Below, in pieces: positions 22,840 through 33,923 of a DNA stretch of 64,000 nucleotides. Origin of the DNA: Salvelinus alpinus (Eukaryota > Chordata > Actinopteri > Salmoniformes > Salmonidae); the NCBI RefSeq assembly GCF_045679555.1, contig NC_092087.1:79725305-79789304 (forward strand), given 5' to 3'. The position numbers and the translations under genes are program-made. The notes below the pieces were generated by a model that saw nothing but the letters and a program-made list of their open reading frames with translations, was not told the origin of the DNA and ran no database searches. Position 1 is the first letter of the stretch. Each line of letters opens with the position of its first letter.

Positions 22840-25800
22840 TCCCAACCAATTGTGTTTTTTGTTCGTTTCTTGAATTGTTTGGAACTTATTTTTTTACTTA
22901 TTTTGTACATAATGTTGCCGCTACCATCTCTCATGACCAAAAATAACTTCTGGACATCAGAACTGCGATTACTCACCACGGACTGGCAGAATCCTTTTTT
23001 TTCCTTTAACGAATCCGACAAGCCCGACGTGAATGACATACTGCTTTTCCGGGAACAGGCCCAGATCCCCGTGATTTGTGTGAAGAGAAGGTGGAGAAAA
23101 AGTGGCCAGAGGCTGGACTGCCTTCTGAGAATTAGTAGGCGATCGAATAAACCCCCACTTCCTTCCATTCTGCTAGCAAACGTGCAGTCTTTGTAAAGTA
23201 AAATAGATGACCTACGCGAAAGATTAAACAACCAACGGGACATTCAAAACTGTAATATCTTATGCTTTATGGAGTCGTGGCTGAACGACGACATTATCAA
23301 CATACAGCTGGCTATCCGGCAGGATAGAACAGCGGCGTCAGGTAAGACAAGGGGCGGTGGACTATGTATTTTTGTAAATAACAACTAGTGCACGATATCT
23401 AAGGAAGTCTCGAGCTATTGCCCTCCTGAGGTAGAATATCTCACGATAAGCTGTAGACCACACTATCTACCTAGAGAGTTTTCATCTGTATTTTTTGTAG
23501 CTGTCTACATACCAACACGGACTGAGGCTGGCACTAAGACCGCATTGAATGAACTGTATTCTGCCATAAGCAAACAGGAAAACGCTCACCTGGACATGGC
23601 GCTCCTAGTAGCCGGGGACTTGAATGCAGGGAAACTTAAATCCATCCTACCAAATTTCTATCAGCATGTTAAATGTGCAACCAGAGGGAAAGAAACTCTG
23701 GACCACCTTTACTCCACACACAGAGACGCATACAAAACTCTCCCTCACCCGCCATTTGGCAAATCTGACCATAATTCTATCCTCCTGATTCCTGCTTACA
23801 AGCAAAAATTTAAGCAGGACACACCAGTGACTTGATCAATAAAAAAGTGGTCAGATGAAGCAGCTGCTAAGCTACCGGACTGTTTTACTAGCACAGTCTG
23901 GAATATGTTCCGGAATTCCTCCAATGACATTGAGGAGTACACCACGTCTGTCATTGGCTACATCAATAAGTGCATCAATGACGTCATCCCCACAGTGACC
24001 GTACGCACATACCCCAACCAGAAACCATGGACTACAGGCAACATCTGCACTGAGCTAAAGGCTAGAGGTGCCGCTTTCAAGGAGCAGGACGCTAACCCGG
24101 AAGCTTATAATAAATCCCGCTATGCCCTCCGACAAACCATCAAACAGGCAAAGCATCAATACAGGACTAAGATCAAATCGTACTACACCGGCTCTGACGC
24201 TCGTCGGATGTGGCAGGGCTTGCAAACCTTTACAGACTATAAAGGGAAGCACAGCCGAGAGCTGCCCAGTGACACGAGTCTACCAGATGAGCTAAACTAC
24301 TTCTATGCTCGCTTCGAGGCAAATAACACTGAAACACGCATGAGAGCAAAAGCTGTTCAGGAAGACTGTGTGATCACGCTCTCTGCAGCCGATGAGTAAG
24401 ACCTTTAAACAGGTCAACATTCACAAGATCGCAGGGCTTGACGGATTACCAGGACATGTACTGCAAGCAGGTGCTGACCAACTGGCAAGTGTCTTCACTG
24501 ACATTTTCAACCTCTCCCTGTCCGTAATACCAACATGTTTAAAACAGACCACCATAGTCCCTGTGCTCAAGAACACTAAGGTAACCTGCCTAAATGACTA
24601 CCGACCCGTAGCACTTACGTCTGTAGCTATGAAGTGCTTTGAAAGGCAGGTCATGGCTCACATCAACACCATTATCCCAGAAACCCTAGACCCACTCCAA
24701 TTTGCATACCGCCCTAACAGATCCACAGATGACGCAATTTTATTGCACTCCACACTGCCCTTTCCCACCTGGACAAAAGAACACCCATGTGAGAATGCTA
24801 TTCTTTGACTACAGCTCAGCGTTCAACACCATAGTGCCCTAAAAACTCATCAATAAGCTAAGGACCCTGGGACTAAACACTTCCCTCTGCAACTGGATCC
24901 TGGACTTCCTGACTGGCTGCCCGCAGGTGGTAAGGGTAGGTAACAACACATCCACCACACTGATCCTCAACACAGGGGGCCATCAGGGGTGCGTGCCCAG
25001 TCCCCTCCTGTACTCCCTGTTCACTCATGACTGCATGGCCATGCACGACTCCAACACCATCATTAAGTTTGTTGACGACACAACAGTGGTAGGCCTGACC
25101 ACCGACAACGGCGAGACAGCCTATAGGGAGGAGGTCAGAGACCATGCCATGTGGTGCAAGGACAACAACCATTCCCTCAACGTGATCAAGACAAAGGAGA
25201 TGATTGTGGACTACAGGAAAGAGAGGACCGAGCATTCCCCTATTCTCATCGACGGGGCTGTACTGGAGCAGGTTGAGAGCTTCAAGTTCCTTGGTGTCCA
25301 AATCACCAACAAACTAACATGGTCCAAGCACACCAAGACAGTCGTGAAGCGGGCACGACAAAACCTATTCCCCCTCAGGAGACTGAAAAGATTTGGCATG
25401 GGTCCTCATATTCTCAAAATGTTCTACAGCTGCACCATCGAGAGTATCCTGACTGGTTGCATCACTGCCCGGTATGGCAACTGCTCAGCCTCCAACTGCA
25501 AGGCACTACAGAGGGTAGCGCGAACGGCCTAGTACATCACTGGGGCCAAGCTTCCTGCCATCCAGGGCCTCTATACCAGGCGGTGTCAGTTGTGTCAGGC
25601 CTTAAAAATTGTCAAAGACTCCAGCCACCCTAGTCATAGACTGTTTTCTCTGCTACCGCATGGCAAGCGGTACCGGAGCGCCAACTCTAGGTCCAAGAGG
25701 CTTCTAAACAGCGTCTACCCCCAAGGCATAAGATCCAGAACATCTAATCAAACGGCTACCCAGACTATTTGCATCCCCCCCTTTACACCGCTGCTACTTT

Positions 25801-26066
25801 CTATGGTTATCATCTATGCATAGTCACTTTAATAACTCCACCTACATGTACATATTACCTCAACTAACCGGTGCACCTGCACATTGACTCTGTACCACCC
25901 TGTATATAGTCTCGCTATTGTTATTTTACTGCTGCTCTTTAATTACTTGTTACTTTTATTTCTTATTTGTTTTTAACTGCATTGTTGTTTAGGGGCTCGT
26001 AAGTAAGTGTTTCACTGTAAGGTCTACACCTGTATTCGGTGCAATTGACTAATAAAATTTGATTTG
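22840..26066 (+). mobile_element. L2/Rex1-like LINE, copy 1
   Basis: This is a non-LTR retrotransposon with an endonuclease region (ANVQSL at about 23,180, LLVAGDLNAGK at 23,605, FGKSDHNSILLIPA at 23,755) and reverse transcriptase. The RT has [10 protein letters not shown] at 24,805, [19 protein letters not shown] at 24,980 and the catalytic box FVDDTTVVG at 25,070. It ends in AATAAAATTTGATTTGATG, the short TTGATT-type tail of this clade. The frame is interrupted several times (for example stops at 23,194 and 23,387), so it is dead. It shares its breaks with the copy at 45,688-48,914. The 5' end is approximate. Confidence 0.85.
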
Positions 26067-26287
26067 ATGCCTACCTATAACTACATCTAAAGTATGAACA
26101 TACTGTATGAGTAAGGTCTGACATTTCCCCACTGGATATTGACCATGTTAACATGAGCACAGCAGTCTGGATTGTAGCTCATATCCCACATACGGTCTTA
26201 TTCGGGATGAGCTCTTTACATGCACTTTTGATATCCCGCTCACGAGTATCCCTGTATCCAGGAATAAACAGAATATTCCTCATTTAA
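26067..26287. other. unit flank after the LINE
   Basis: Short flank shared with 48,915-49,135 and, at its start, with 15,034-15,054 plus 16,148 onward. No gene. Confidence 0.6.
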
Positions 26288-28287
26288 TTAACTTCTCTGA
26301 TCTACAGTTCCCGGATACGGGTTTGAATTCGACAACATACGGTGATCGCCACAAATAGTCATATTAAACATTCCTGAAAATACACGTGTCTCACATGCTT
26401 CAAAAGCCTAGAATATTGCTAATCCAACTGCGTTCTCAGATTTAAAAAAGGATTTACTGCGAAAGAATACAATGCGATTATCTGAGCACAGAGCCCCATA
26501 CCAAACTACTTTTTCAACCAGCACAGGCGTAACAAAATCACAGGTAAAAATCGTTTACCTTGGAAGATCTTGCTCTGTTTGCAATCCCAAGGCTCATTGT
26601 TACACAATGAATGGTCTTTTGTTCAGTTAAATCCATTTTTATAGCCTAACACGAAACATTTTGTGACCGCTTATCTCGTTGAATTTCGTGTCATTCAATT
26701 TTCGATGAAACATCCGGCATAAATACACAGACTAAACCTGACTTTATCCAGTCATGTTTGGTTTCCTTGCAATCAACTGTTTGTTTGTAACACAACCAAA
26801 CTTGATGGGTCATTTCGCGGGACGTATTGACCCGAAAAAAACGATTGTAAGACAACAAGTAACGACCTCATTGTGCACCAATTATATGACCGCTGTTTCG
26901 TTGATTGACTGTATTTTAACCCAATGACCACTGATCGTCTTGAAATCTAGCTGGGTAGACAGCCAAGGAGCAGAGGTAAACGGCAATATGCAATGATTGT
27001 GTTTTGGAAGACCAACCCATGTAGTAAACTCTGGCGTAAAGAGCGTCATTCGCCATTGAAGAATCATACTGGAAGGAACCAAACTCATTACGCACAGCAC
27101 TGTTTCGGTAACAAGCATTTTCAGATGTTTATAAATCGAACATCATGGCAAATAAGTCAGGGAAGGCTAAATCTAAGACTAGATATACGAATGTAGACAA
27201 AATTATAGAGGAAATTGATCGTGAAAGTGAAACGTATGCTTTTGGAAGACGACTCAGTTAGCGACCATGACTCAAATGGAAGCATATTTTTTGAACGGAG
27301 AGGACATTGTTTTGGACTGGTAAGTTCTTCTCATGCTAATGCCGTTGTTTGAAATTAATAATATAAAATATTATTTGTGATTGTTTTTACATTTTATTTG
27401 CAATATATAAAAATGTAATGAAATGTGTAAAGTACACATTGGCTATACATCCTCCAGCGGCATGCTTCCTCAGTCTACATATTAGGGATTAGAGGGAGCA
27501 TGGTCGAGATGCGTGTGTCTGCCGCCAACGTGTCCATCCCCCTCTGAAGCTGGTTCATCCAGCTGGACCCCTGCTGTCTCTGGCTCCACACCTCCCGGGC
27601 CATCTAGAGGTAAACTGTTCATATTTACTCGAGGGCTATATAAATAGATGTGATTTGATAGAGGACTGAGGGTCTTCCAAATATTGAAAGTGTGTAAATA
27701 GTTACCCATGTTATTTTGTAAATGTATATATATATATCTTTTCCAATATTTTTTCCCCCATTTTTTTTCTCCATTTTTTGGGGGGGGTGTGTTAGAATAC
27801 CATTTTAGTATTTTGTATATAGTTATTTGTTTCAAAATGTATACCTTCACCAATTTGGCCACTTGGGCCAAACATTTGGGCTACTTGTGTGGGACACCTG
27901 GGTGACTTCATGATAAATGTCATGTAGCACACTCATTTTGGAAGTTATCATTCTGAAACTTTGCAGAAGTACTGTTGCCCTCTTAGGTTTTTCACTGAAA
28001 TTGTCCCCATATTCATCTCTGAATGTTTGTTTTATCTTGTTCATTTTAAAGATGATGATACAACAATTAAAAATTAAATACGTATGGTTTTTTCATAGTA
28101 TTATCTAAACCAGATCTGTTGTGTTATATTCTCCTACATTCAATTCACATTTACACAAACTTCAGAGTGTTTTCTTTCAAATGGTACCAAGAATATGCAT
28201 ATCCTTACTCCTGGGCCTGAGCTAGAGGCAGTTAGATTTGGGTATGTCTTCAGGCAGAAATTGAAAGTAGGGGGGGGGTAGTTCTAA
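26288..28287 (+). mobile_element. piggyBac-type transposon, non-autonomous
   Basis: A 2.0-kb insert lies between TTAA at 26284-26287 and TTAA at 28288-28291. The paralogous site at 49,132-49,135 has the same flanks with a single TTAA. Internally, an ATG at 27,145 opens MANKSGKAKSKTRYTNVDKI, an N-terminus like piggyBac-derived proteins, but it stops after about 38 codons. The DDD catalytic core is missing. A G-rich stretch precedes the right end. It inserted after the unit duplication. Confidence 0.8.
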
Positions 28288-28734
28288 TTAAGTGTATGGG
28301 TTAAATGGAATAGTAATAATAGTAATGAACATGCACCTGCTGAACGTTCGTTAAGACACTAACAGCTTACAGAAGGTAGGCAATTAAGGTCACAGTTATG
28401 AAAACTTAGGACACTAAAAGAGGCCTTTCTACTGACTCTGAGAAACACCAAAAGAAAGATGCCCAGGGTCCCTGGTCATCTGGGTGAACGTGCCTTAGGC
28501 ATGCTGCAAGGAGGCATGAGGAGTGCAGATGGGGCCAGGGTGATAAATTGCCATGTCCGTACTGTGAGACACCTAAGGCAGCGTTACAGGGAGACAGGAC
28601 AGACAGCTGATCGTCCTCGCAGTGACAGACCACGTGTAACAACACCTGCATAGGATCGGTACATCTGAAGATCACACCTGCGGGATAGGTACAGGATGGC
28701 AACAACTGCAGAGTTACACAGCTACTTGCCGCAG

Positions 28735-31556
28735 CTACTTGCCCAAGCCTCCCCAGCTTCTCCTTCACCCAAATCCAGATAGCAGATGTTCTGAAAAGAG
28801 CTGAAAAACCTGGACCCGTACAAATCAGCTGGCCTAGACAATCTGGACCCTCTAAAATGATCCGCCGCCATTGTTGCAACCCCTATTACCAGTCTGTTCA
28901 ACCACTCTTTCGTTTCATCCGAGATCCCTAAAGATTGGAAAGCTGCCGCGGTCATCCCGCTCTTCAAAGGGGGTGACACTCTAGACCCAAACTGCTACAG
29001 ACCTATATCCATCCAGCCCTGCCTTTCTAAAGACTTTGAAAGCAAAGTTAATAAACAGATCACTGACCATTTCGAATCCCACCGTACCTTCTCCGCTGTG
29101 CAATCCGGTTTCCGAGCTGGTCACGGGTGCACCTCAGCCACGCTCAAGGTACTAAACGATATCATAACCACCATCGATAAAAGACAGTACTGTGCAGCCG
29201 TCTTCATCGACCTGGCCAAGGCTTTCGACTCTGTCAATCACCGTATCCTTATCGGCAGACTCAACAGCCTTGGTTTCTCAAATGACTGCCTCGCCTGGTT
29301 CACCAACTACTTCTCAGACAGAGTTCAGTGTGTCAAATCGAAGGGCCTGTTGTCCGGACCTCTGGCAGTCTCTATGGGGGTACCACAGGGTTCAATTCTC
29401 GGGCCGACTCTTTTCTCTGTATATATCAACGATGTCGCTCTTGCTGCATTTGATTCCCTGATCCACCTCTACGCAGACAACACTATTCTGTATACATCTC
29501 ACCCTTCTTTGGACACTGTGCTAACTAACCTCCAAACGAGCTTCAATGCCATACAACACTCCTTCCGTGGCCTCCAACTGCTCTTAACTTCTCTGCGCTA
29601 CGGATCCCTTTTACGGGATCATTTTCCTAAACAACCGCTGAATTGCAGGGCGCAAAATATTACAAAAAATATTTATAATCATGCAATCACAAGTGAAATA
29701 TATCAAAACACAGCTTAGCTTGTTGTTAATCCACCTATCGTGTGAGATTTTGAAAATATGCTTTGCAACGAAAGCAATCTAAGCTTTTGTGAGTGTATCA
29801 ATCAATGCTAGAACAGTTAGCCTTATATTAGCTTGGTCACGAAAGTCAGAAAAGCAATAAAATTAATCGCTTACCTTTGATAATCTTTGGATGTTTGCAC
29901 TCACGAGACTCCCAGTTACACAACAAATGTTATTTTTGTTCGATAAATATTACTTTTATAACAAAACAAAAAAAACTCCATTTGGGTTTCGCGTTATGTT
30001 CAGAAAAACCAAAGCCTCGTTCTGTTCGACGAACATTCCAAAAATTATCCGTAATGGTCGTAGAAACATGTCAAATGTTTTTATAATCAATCCTCAGGTT
30101 GTTTTTAACAAAAATAATCGATAATATTTCAACTGGACCGTAACCTATTCAATAAGAGAGAAAAAGAAAATGGAGAGCTACCCTCTCGCGTGCAGGAACT
30201 ATTCAGAGGACACCTGACTACTTTTGAAAAATCTTGCTCATTTTTCAAAATAAAAGCCTGAAACTATGTCTAAAGCCTGGTCACAGCCTGAGGAAGCCAT
30301 TGGGAAGGAATCTGGTTGATACCCCTTTAAATGGAAGAAAGGCAGGCCAGGACACACAGATTTAAAAAATATGTATCTCACTTCCGGGTTAGATTTTCTC
30401 AGGTTTTTGCCTGCAGAATCAGTTTTGTTATAATCACAGACAATATTTTGACAGTTTTGAAAACTTGAGTGTTTTCTATCCTAATCTGTAAATTATATGC
30501 ATATTCTACGATCTGGACCTGAGAAATAGTCAGTTTACCTTGGGAACGTTATTTTAAAAAATTTAAAATTACAAATCTGACCCCTAGCGTTAAGAGAAAC
30601 GCTAGTAAAACCAAATGATTGCTTTTCAACAGTTCGCTGCCCGCACCCGTCCAATCGGCTTCCCATTTCGCAACAAAGCCTCCTTCACTCACGCCGCCAA
30701 CTATACCTTCATAAAATTGACTATCCTACCGATCCTCGACTTCGGCGATGTCACTTCGGCGATGTCATTTACAAAATAGCTTCAATACTCTACTCAGCAA
30801 ACTGGATGCAGTATATCACAGTGCCATCTGTTTTGTCACTAAGGCTCCTCATACCACCCACCACTGCGACCTGTATGCTCTAGTCGCCAGACCTACTGGC
30901 TCCAGGTCATCTGTAAGTCTATGCTAGGTAAAGCTCCGCCTTATCTCAGCTCAATGGTCACGATAACAACATCCACCCGTAGCACACGCTCCAGCAGGTA
31001 TATCTCACTGGTCGTCCCCAAAGCCAACACCTCGTTTGGCCGCCTTTCCTTCCTGTTCTCTGCTGCCAACAACTGGAATGAATTGCAAAAATCGCTGAAG
31101 CTGGAGACCTATATTTCCCTCACTAACTTTAAACATCAGCTATCTGAGCAGCTTACCGATCGCTGCAGCTGTACACAGCCCATCTGTAAATAGCCCATCC
31201 AATCTACCTACCGCATCCCCATATTGTTTTTATTTACTTTTCTGCTCTTTTTCACACCAGTATTTCTACTTGCACATCCTCATCTGCTCATCTATCACTC
31301 CAGTGTTAATTTGCTAAACTGTAATTACTTCACTACTATGGCCTATTTATTGCCTTACCTCCCCACGCCATTTGCACACACTGTATATAGACTTTCTTTT
31401 TTTCTATTGTGTTATTGACTGTACGCTTGTTTATCCCATGTGTAACTCTGTTGTTTGTGTCGCACTGCTTTGCTTTATCTTGGCCAGGTCGCAGTTGTAA
31501 ATGAGAACTTGTTCTCAACTAGCTAACCTGGTTAAATAAAGGGGAAAAAATAAAAA
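28735..31556 (+). mobile_element. RSg-1-like LINE inserted in the Tc1 element
   Basis: 5'-truncated non-LTR retrotransposon. RT motifs read IDLAKAFDSVNHRIL (29,207), SMGVPQGSILGPTLFSVYIND (29,373, first 20 residues cited loosely) and LYADNTIL (29,467), where the catalytic YADD box has become YADN. The RT carboxy end resumes at 30,600 (KAPPYLSS at 30,927). It ends with GTAAATGAGAACTTGTTCTC and GGTTAAATAAAGG before an A-rich tail at 31,556. The family resembles salmonid RSg-1 by its tail; this is from memory. It is interrupted by a TTAA element at 29,588-30,589. Confidence 0.8.
29588..30589. mobile_element. TTAA-flanked piggyBac-type repeat inside the LINE
   Basis: A 1.0-kb insert splits the LINE reading frame between TTAA at 29584-29587 and 30590-30593. 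The uninterrupted LINE text (reverse complement near 57,960-57,972) confirms that CTCTTAA was the target. The sequence is a common salmonid repeat with phrases such as CACTTCCGGGTTAGATTTTC. It has no transposase. Confidence 0.75.
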
Positions 31557-32488
31557 ATGATTAACACCAGGAACGCACAATCCCTCCATCAGTGCTCAGA
31601 CTGTCCGCAATAGGCTGAGAGAAGCTGGACTGAGGGCTTGTAGGCCTGTTGTAAGGCAAGTCCTCACCAGACATCACCGGCAACAACGTCGCCTATGGGC
31701 ACAATCCCAGCGTCGCTGGACCAGACAGGACTGGCAAAAAGTGCTCTTCACTGACGAGTCGCAGGTTTGTCTTACCAGGGGTGATGGTCGGATTCACATT
31801 TATCGTTGAAGGAATGAGTGTTACACCGAGGCCTGTACTCTGGAGTGGGATCGATTTGGAGGTGGAGGTCCGTCATGGTCTGGGGCGGTGCGTCACAGCA
31901 TCATCGGACTGAGCTTGTCACTGCAGGTAATCTCAACGCTATGTTACGTCCTCCTCCCTTATGTGGTAACCTTCCTGCAGGCTCATCCTGACATGACCCT
32001 CCAGCATGACAATGCCACCAGCCATACTGCTCGTTCTGTGCGTTATTTCCTGCAAGACAGGAATGTCAGTGTTCTGTCATGGCAGGCGAAGAGCCCGGAT
32101 CTCAATCCCATTGAGCACGTCTGGGACCTGTTGGATCGGAGGGTGAGGGCTAGGGGCATTCCCCCTAGAAATGTCCGGGAACTTGCAGGTGCCTTAGTGG
32201 AAGAGTGGGGTAACATCTCACAGCAAGAACTGGCAAATCTGGTACAGTCCATGAGGAGATGCACTGCAGTACTTAATGCAGCAGGTGGCCACACCAGATT
32301 CTGACTGTTACTTTTGATTTTGTCTCCCCTTTTGTTCAGGGACACATAATTCCATTTCGGTTAGTCATGTCTATAAAACTTGTTCAGTTTCTCAGTTGTA
32401 GAATCTTATGTTCATACAAATATTTACACATTAAGTTTGCTGAAAATAAACAGGGGACAGTGAGAGGAAGTTTATTTTTTGCAGAGTT

Positions 32489-33387
32489 TATATTAACTTC
32501 AGTTGCAGTGAAATTATAAAAATGTATCTTTAAATTGTCTTGGGAACAGGAGTGGATAAATATTTCTATCAGCGTCTCAGGGAAAACGTGAATTCACGTG
32601 TAATGTGCAAGCAGACAGCATTTCAACCACATAAAATACACACCCAAGACTAACTGAAGTCACAATTCTCAGCTTTCCATTTCCTTAAAATCTGTCAGAA
32701 TTACATTTGGCACAGGACCAATGTTTTCACTGTGTTCTAGCATGCTACCTGGTCCTTAATTTTACCTGTTAAGATTACTAATGCATTCATTCTATCAACG
32801 TAAGACATTTGTGAGCACTACTTTAGTCTTCTGGGGCAACAAGTTATGACAGAAGAGAAGCTGCATGTATTAAACTATAGTTGACAAATGGCCTACCTAA
32901 TGTAAGTAAGCAGTAACTTGTCTAAATTAGGGGTGAAAGTAGCCGTTAAGCTCAGTTATGGTGGATCAAACTGAGCAGGTAGCCCACTTTAAATTGATTT
33001 GTTTGACAGAGTCAGACAACCATGAAATGCGAAACGGAGCCTGTGCATACCACAAAAACAGAATTCAGAGGTTTACATGCCAAAGCAGCCCATCTCCGGG
33101 GTACAAGCTTTCTCAGGTTTTTGTAAAACACAAAATAAATACTTCAGTATTCCGATAAATGGAATATTGATGTAAACGTGGTCAGTGGCTTTAACGTAGA
33201 GCCAATCTTGGGATTTGTCAACCAGCAGCAAAGATAAAAAATAAATTATATATTTGAAATCCAAAAGATTAGGAACTGTGAACCACATTCCCTTTTACTA
33301 CAAATTGTACTGGCAACCAACAAGCCAAAGGTAGACATTAAACACAGTATTTCAAAACACAAGGAGGCACTTTTAAAGGTACAATAT
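32489..33387. other. 3' flank of gene B
   Basis: This aligns with 49,906-50,830 at a few percent divergence with small indels. No gene is supported. Confidence 0.6.
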
Positions 33388-33393
33388 TTTATT
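33388..33393 (-). promoter_or_regulatory. poly(A) signal of gene B
   Basis: Minus-strand AATAAA within AAACAATAAAATATTG, conserved near 50,836 downstream of gene D. Confidence 0.55.
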
Positions 33394-33923
33394 GTTTTAC
33401 AAGTAATGCAGGGTAGCATGAGCAGCAGCAACTCCCTGGCCGACGCAAAAGCATACAGTGGAAGCTTAGTGTCAGCAACAACTCAGAATTGTCAACCAAA
33501 GGATGAATCTACCATTGCAATTCTGTTGATAGATGATTAGTACAAAGGATTTCAAAATCAGAACGCAACGTTCAGATTAGTGTAAAAAAATGTACATGAC
33601 ATTGCATCCCAGTAGCTGTTCCCTTGTGGTGGGGTTTCTTTAGCAGGTTGTCAGTTTTTAGCAGGTGGGGATATGCTTGGTTCAGAGAAGCCAACGTCAC
33701 TACGGTCCTTGAGAGCATCTCCACTATCAAAAAGGTATAAACTCCCCAGTGGTGTGGCAGGTTTGGGAGTAGACAGTTTTGCCATTCTCATACACCGATT
33801 TGTAACTATATTGGGACGAGAACTGACTGTTCAAAGATGCTGCCTTGAACGCTGCTGGAGCTGACACATTGGGTGCTTTCATTGTCACCGTCAGACCGAA
33901 AATCCTGAGAAACATCACTGCTG

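Larger units (their letters stand above)
16375..26287. repeat. segmental duplication, unit 1 (partner 38,365-49,135)
   Basis: Gene A to the LINE 3' flank lines up, in order and orientation, with gene C to the second LINE flank at an offset of about 22.8 kb. Divergence is uneven: a few percent in 18.4-21.0 kb, but almost nil between about 21,040 and 26,190. Confidence 0.9.
28322..32488 (+). mobile_element. Tc1-like transposon split by a LINE
   Basis: The left part (28,322-28,734) holds the transposase N-terminal helix-turn-helix region (MPRVPGHLGERALGMLQGGM at about 28,459). The right part (31,557-32,488) resumes at AACACCAGGAACGCACAATC and runs through DLNPIEHVWDLLDRRVRA (about 32,098) to the terminal repeat at 32,488. 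A 2.8-kb LINE sits between. The transposase has further stops and small deletions, so it is dead. Confidence 0.85.
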
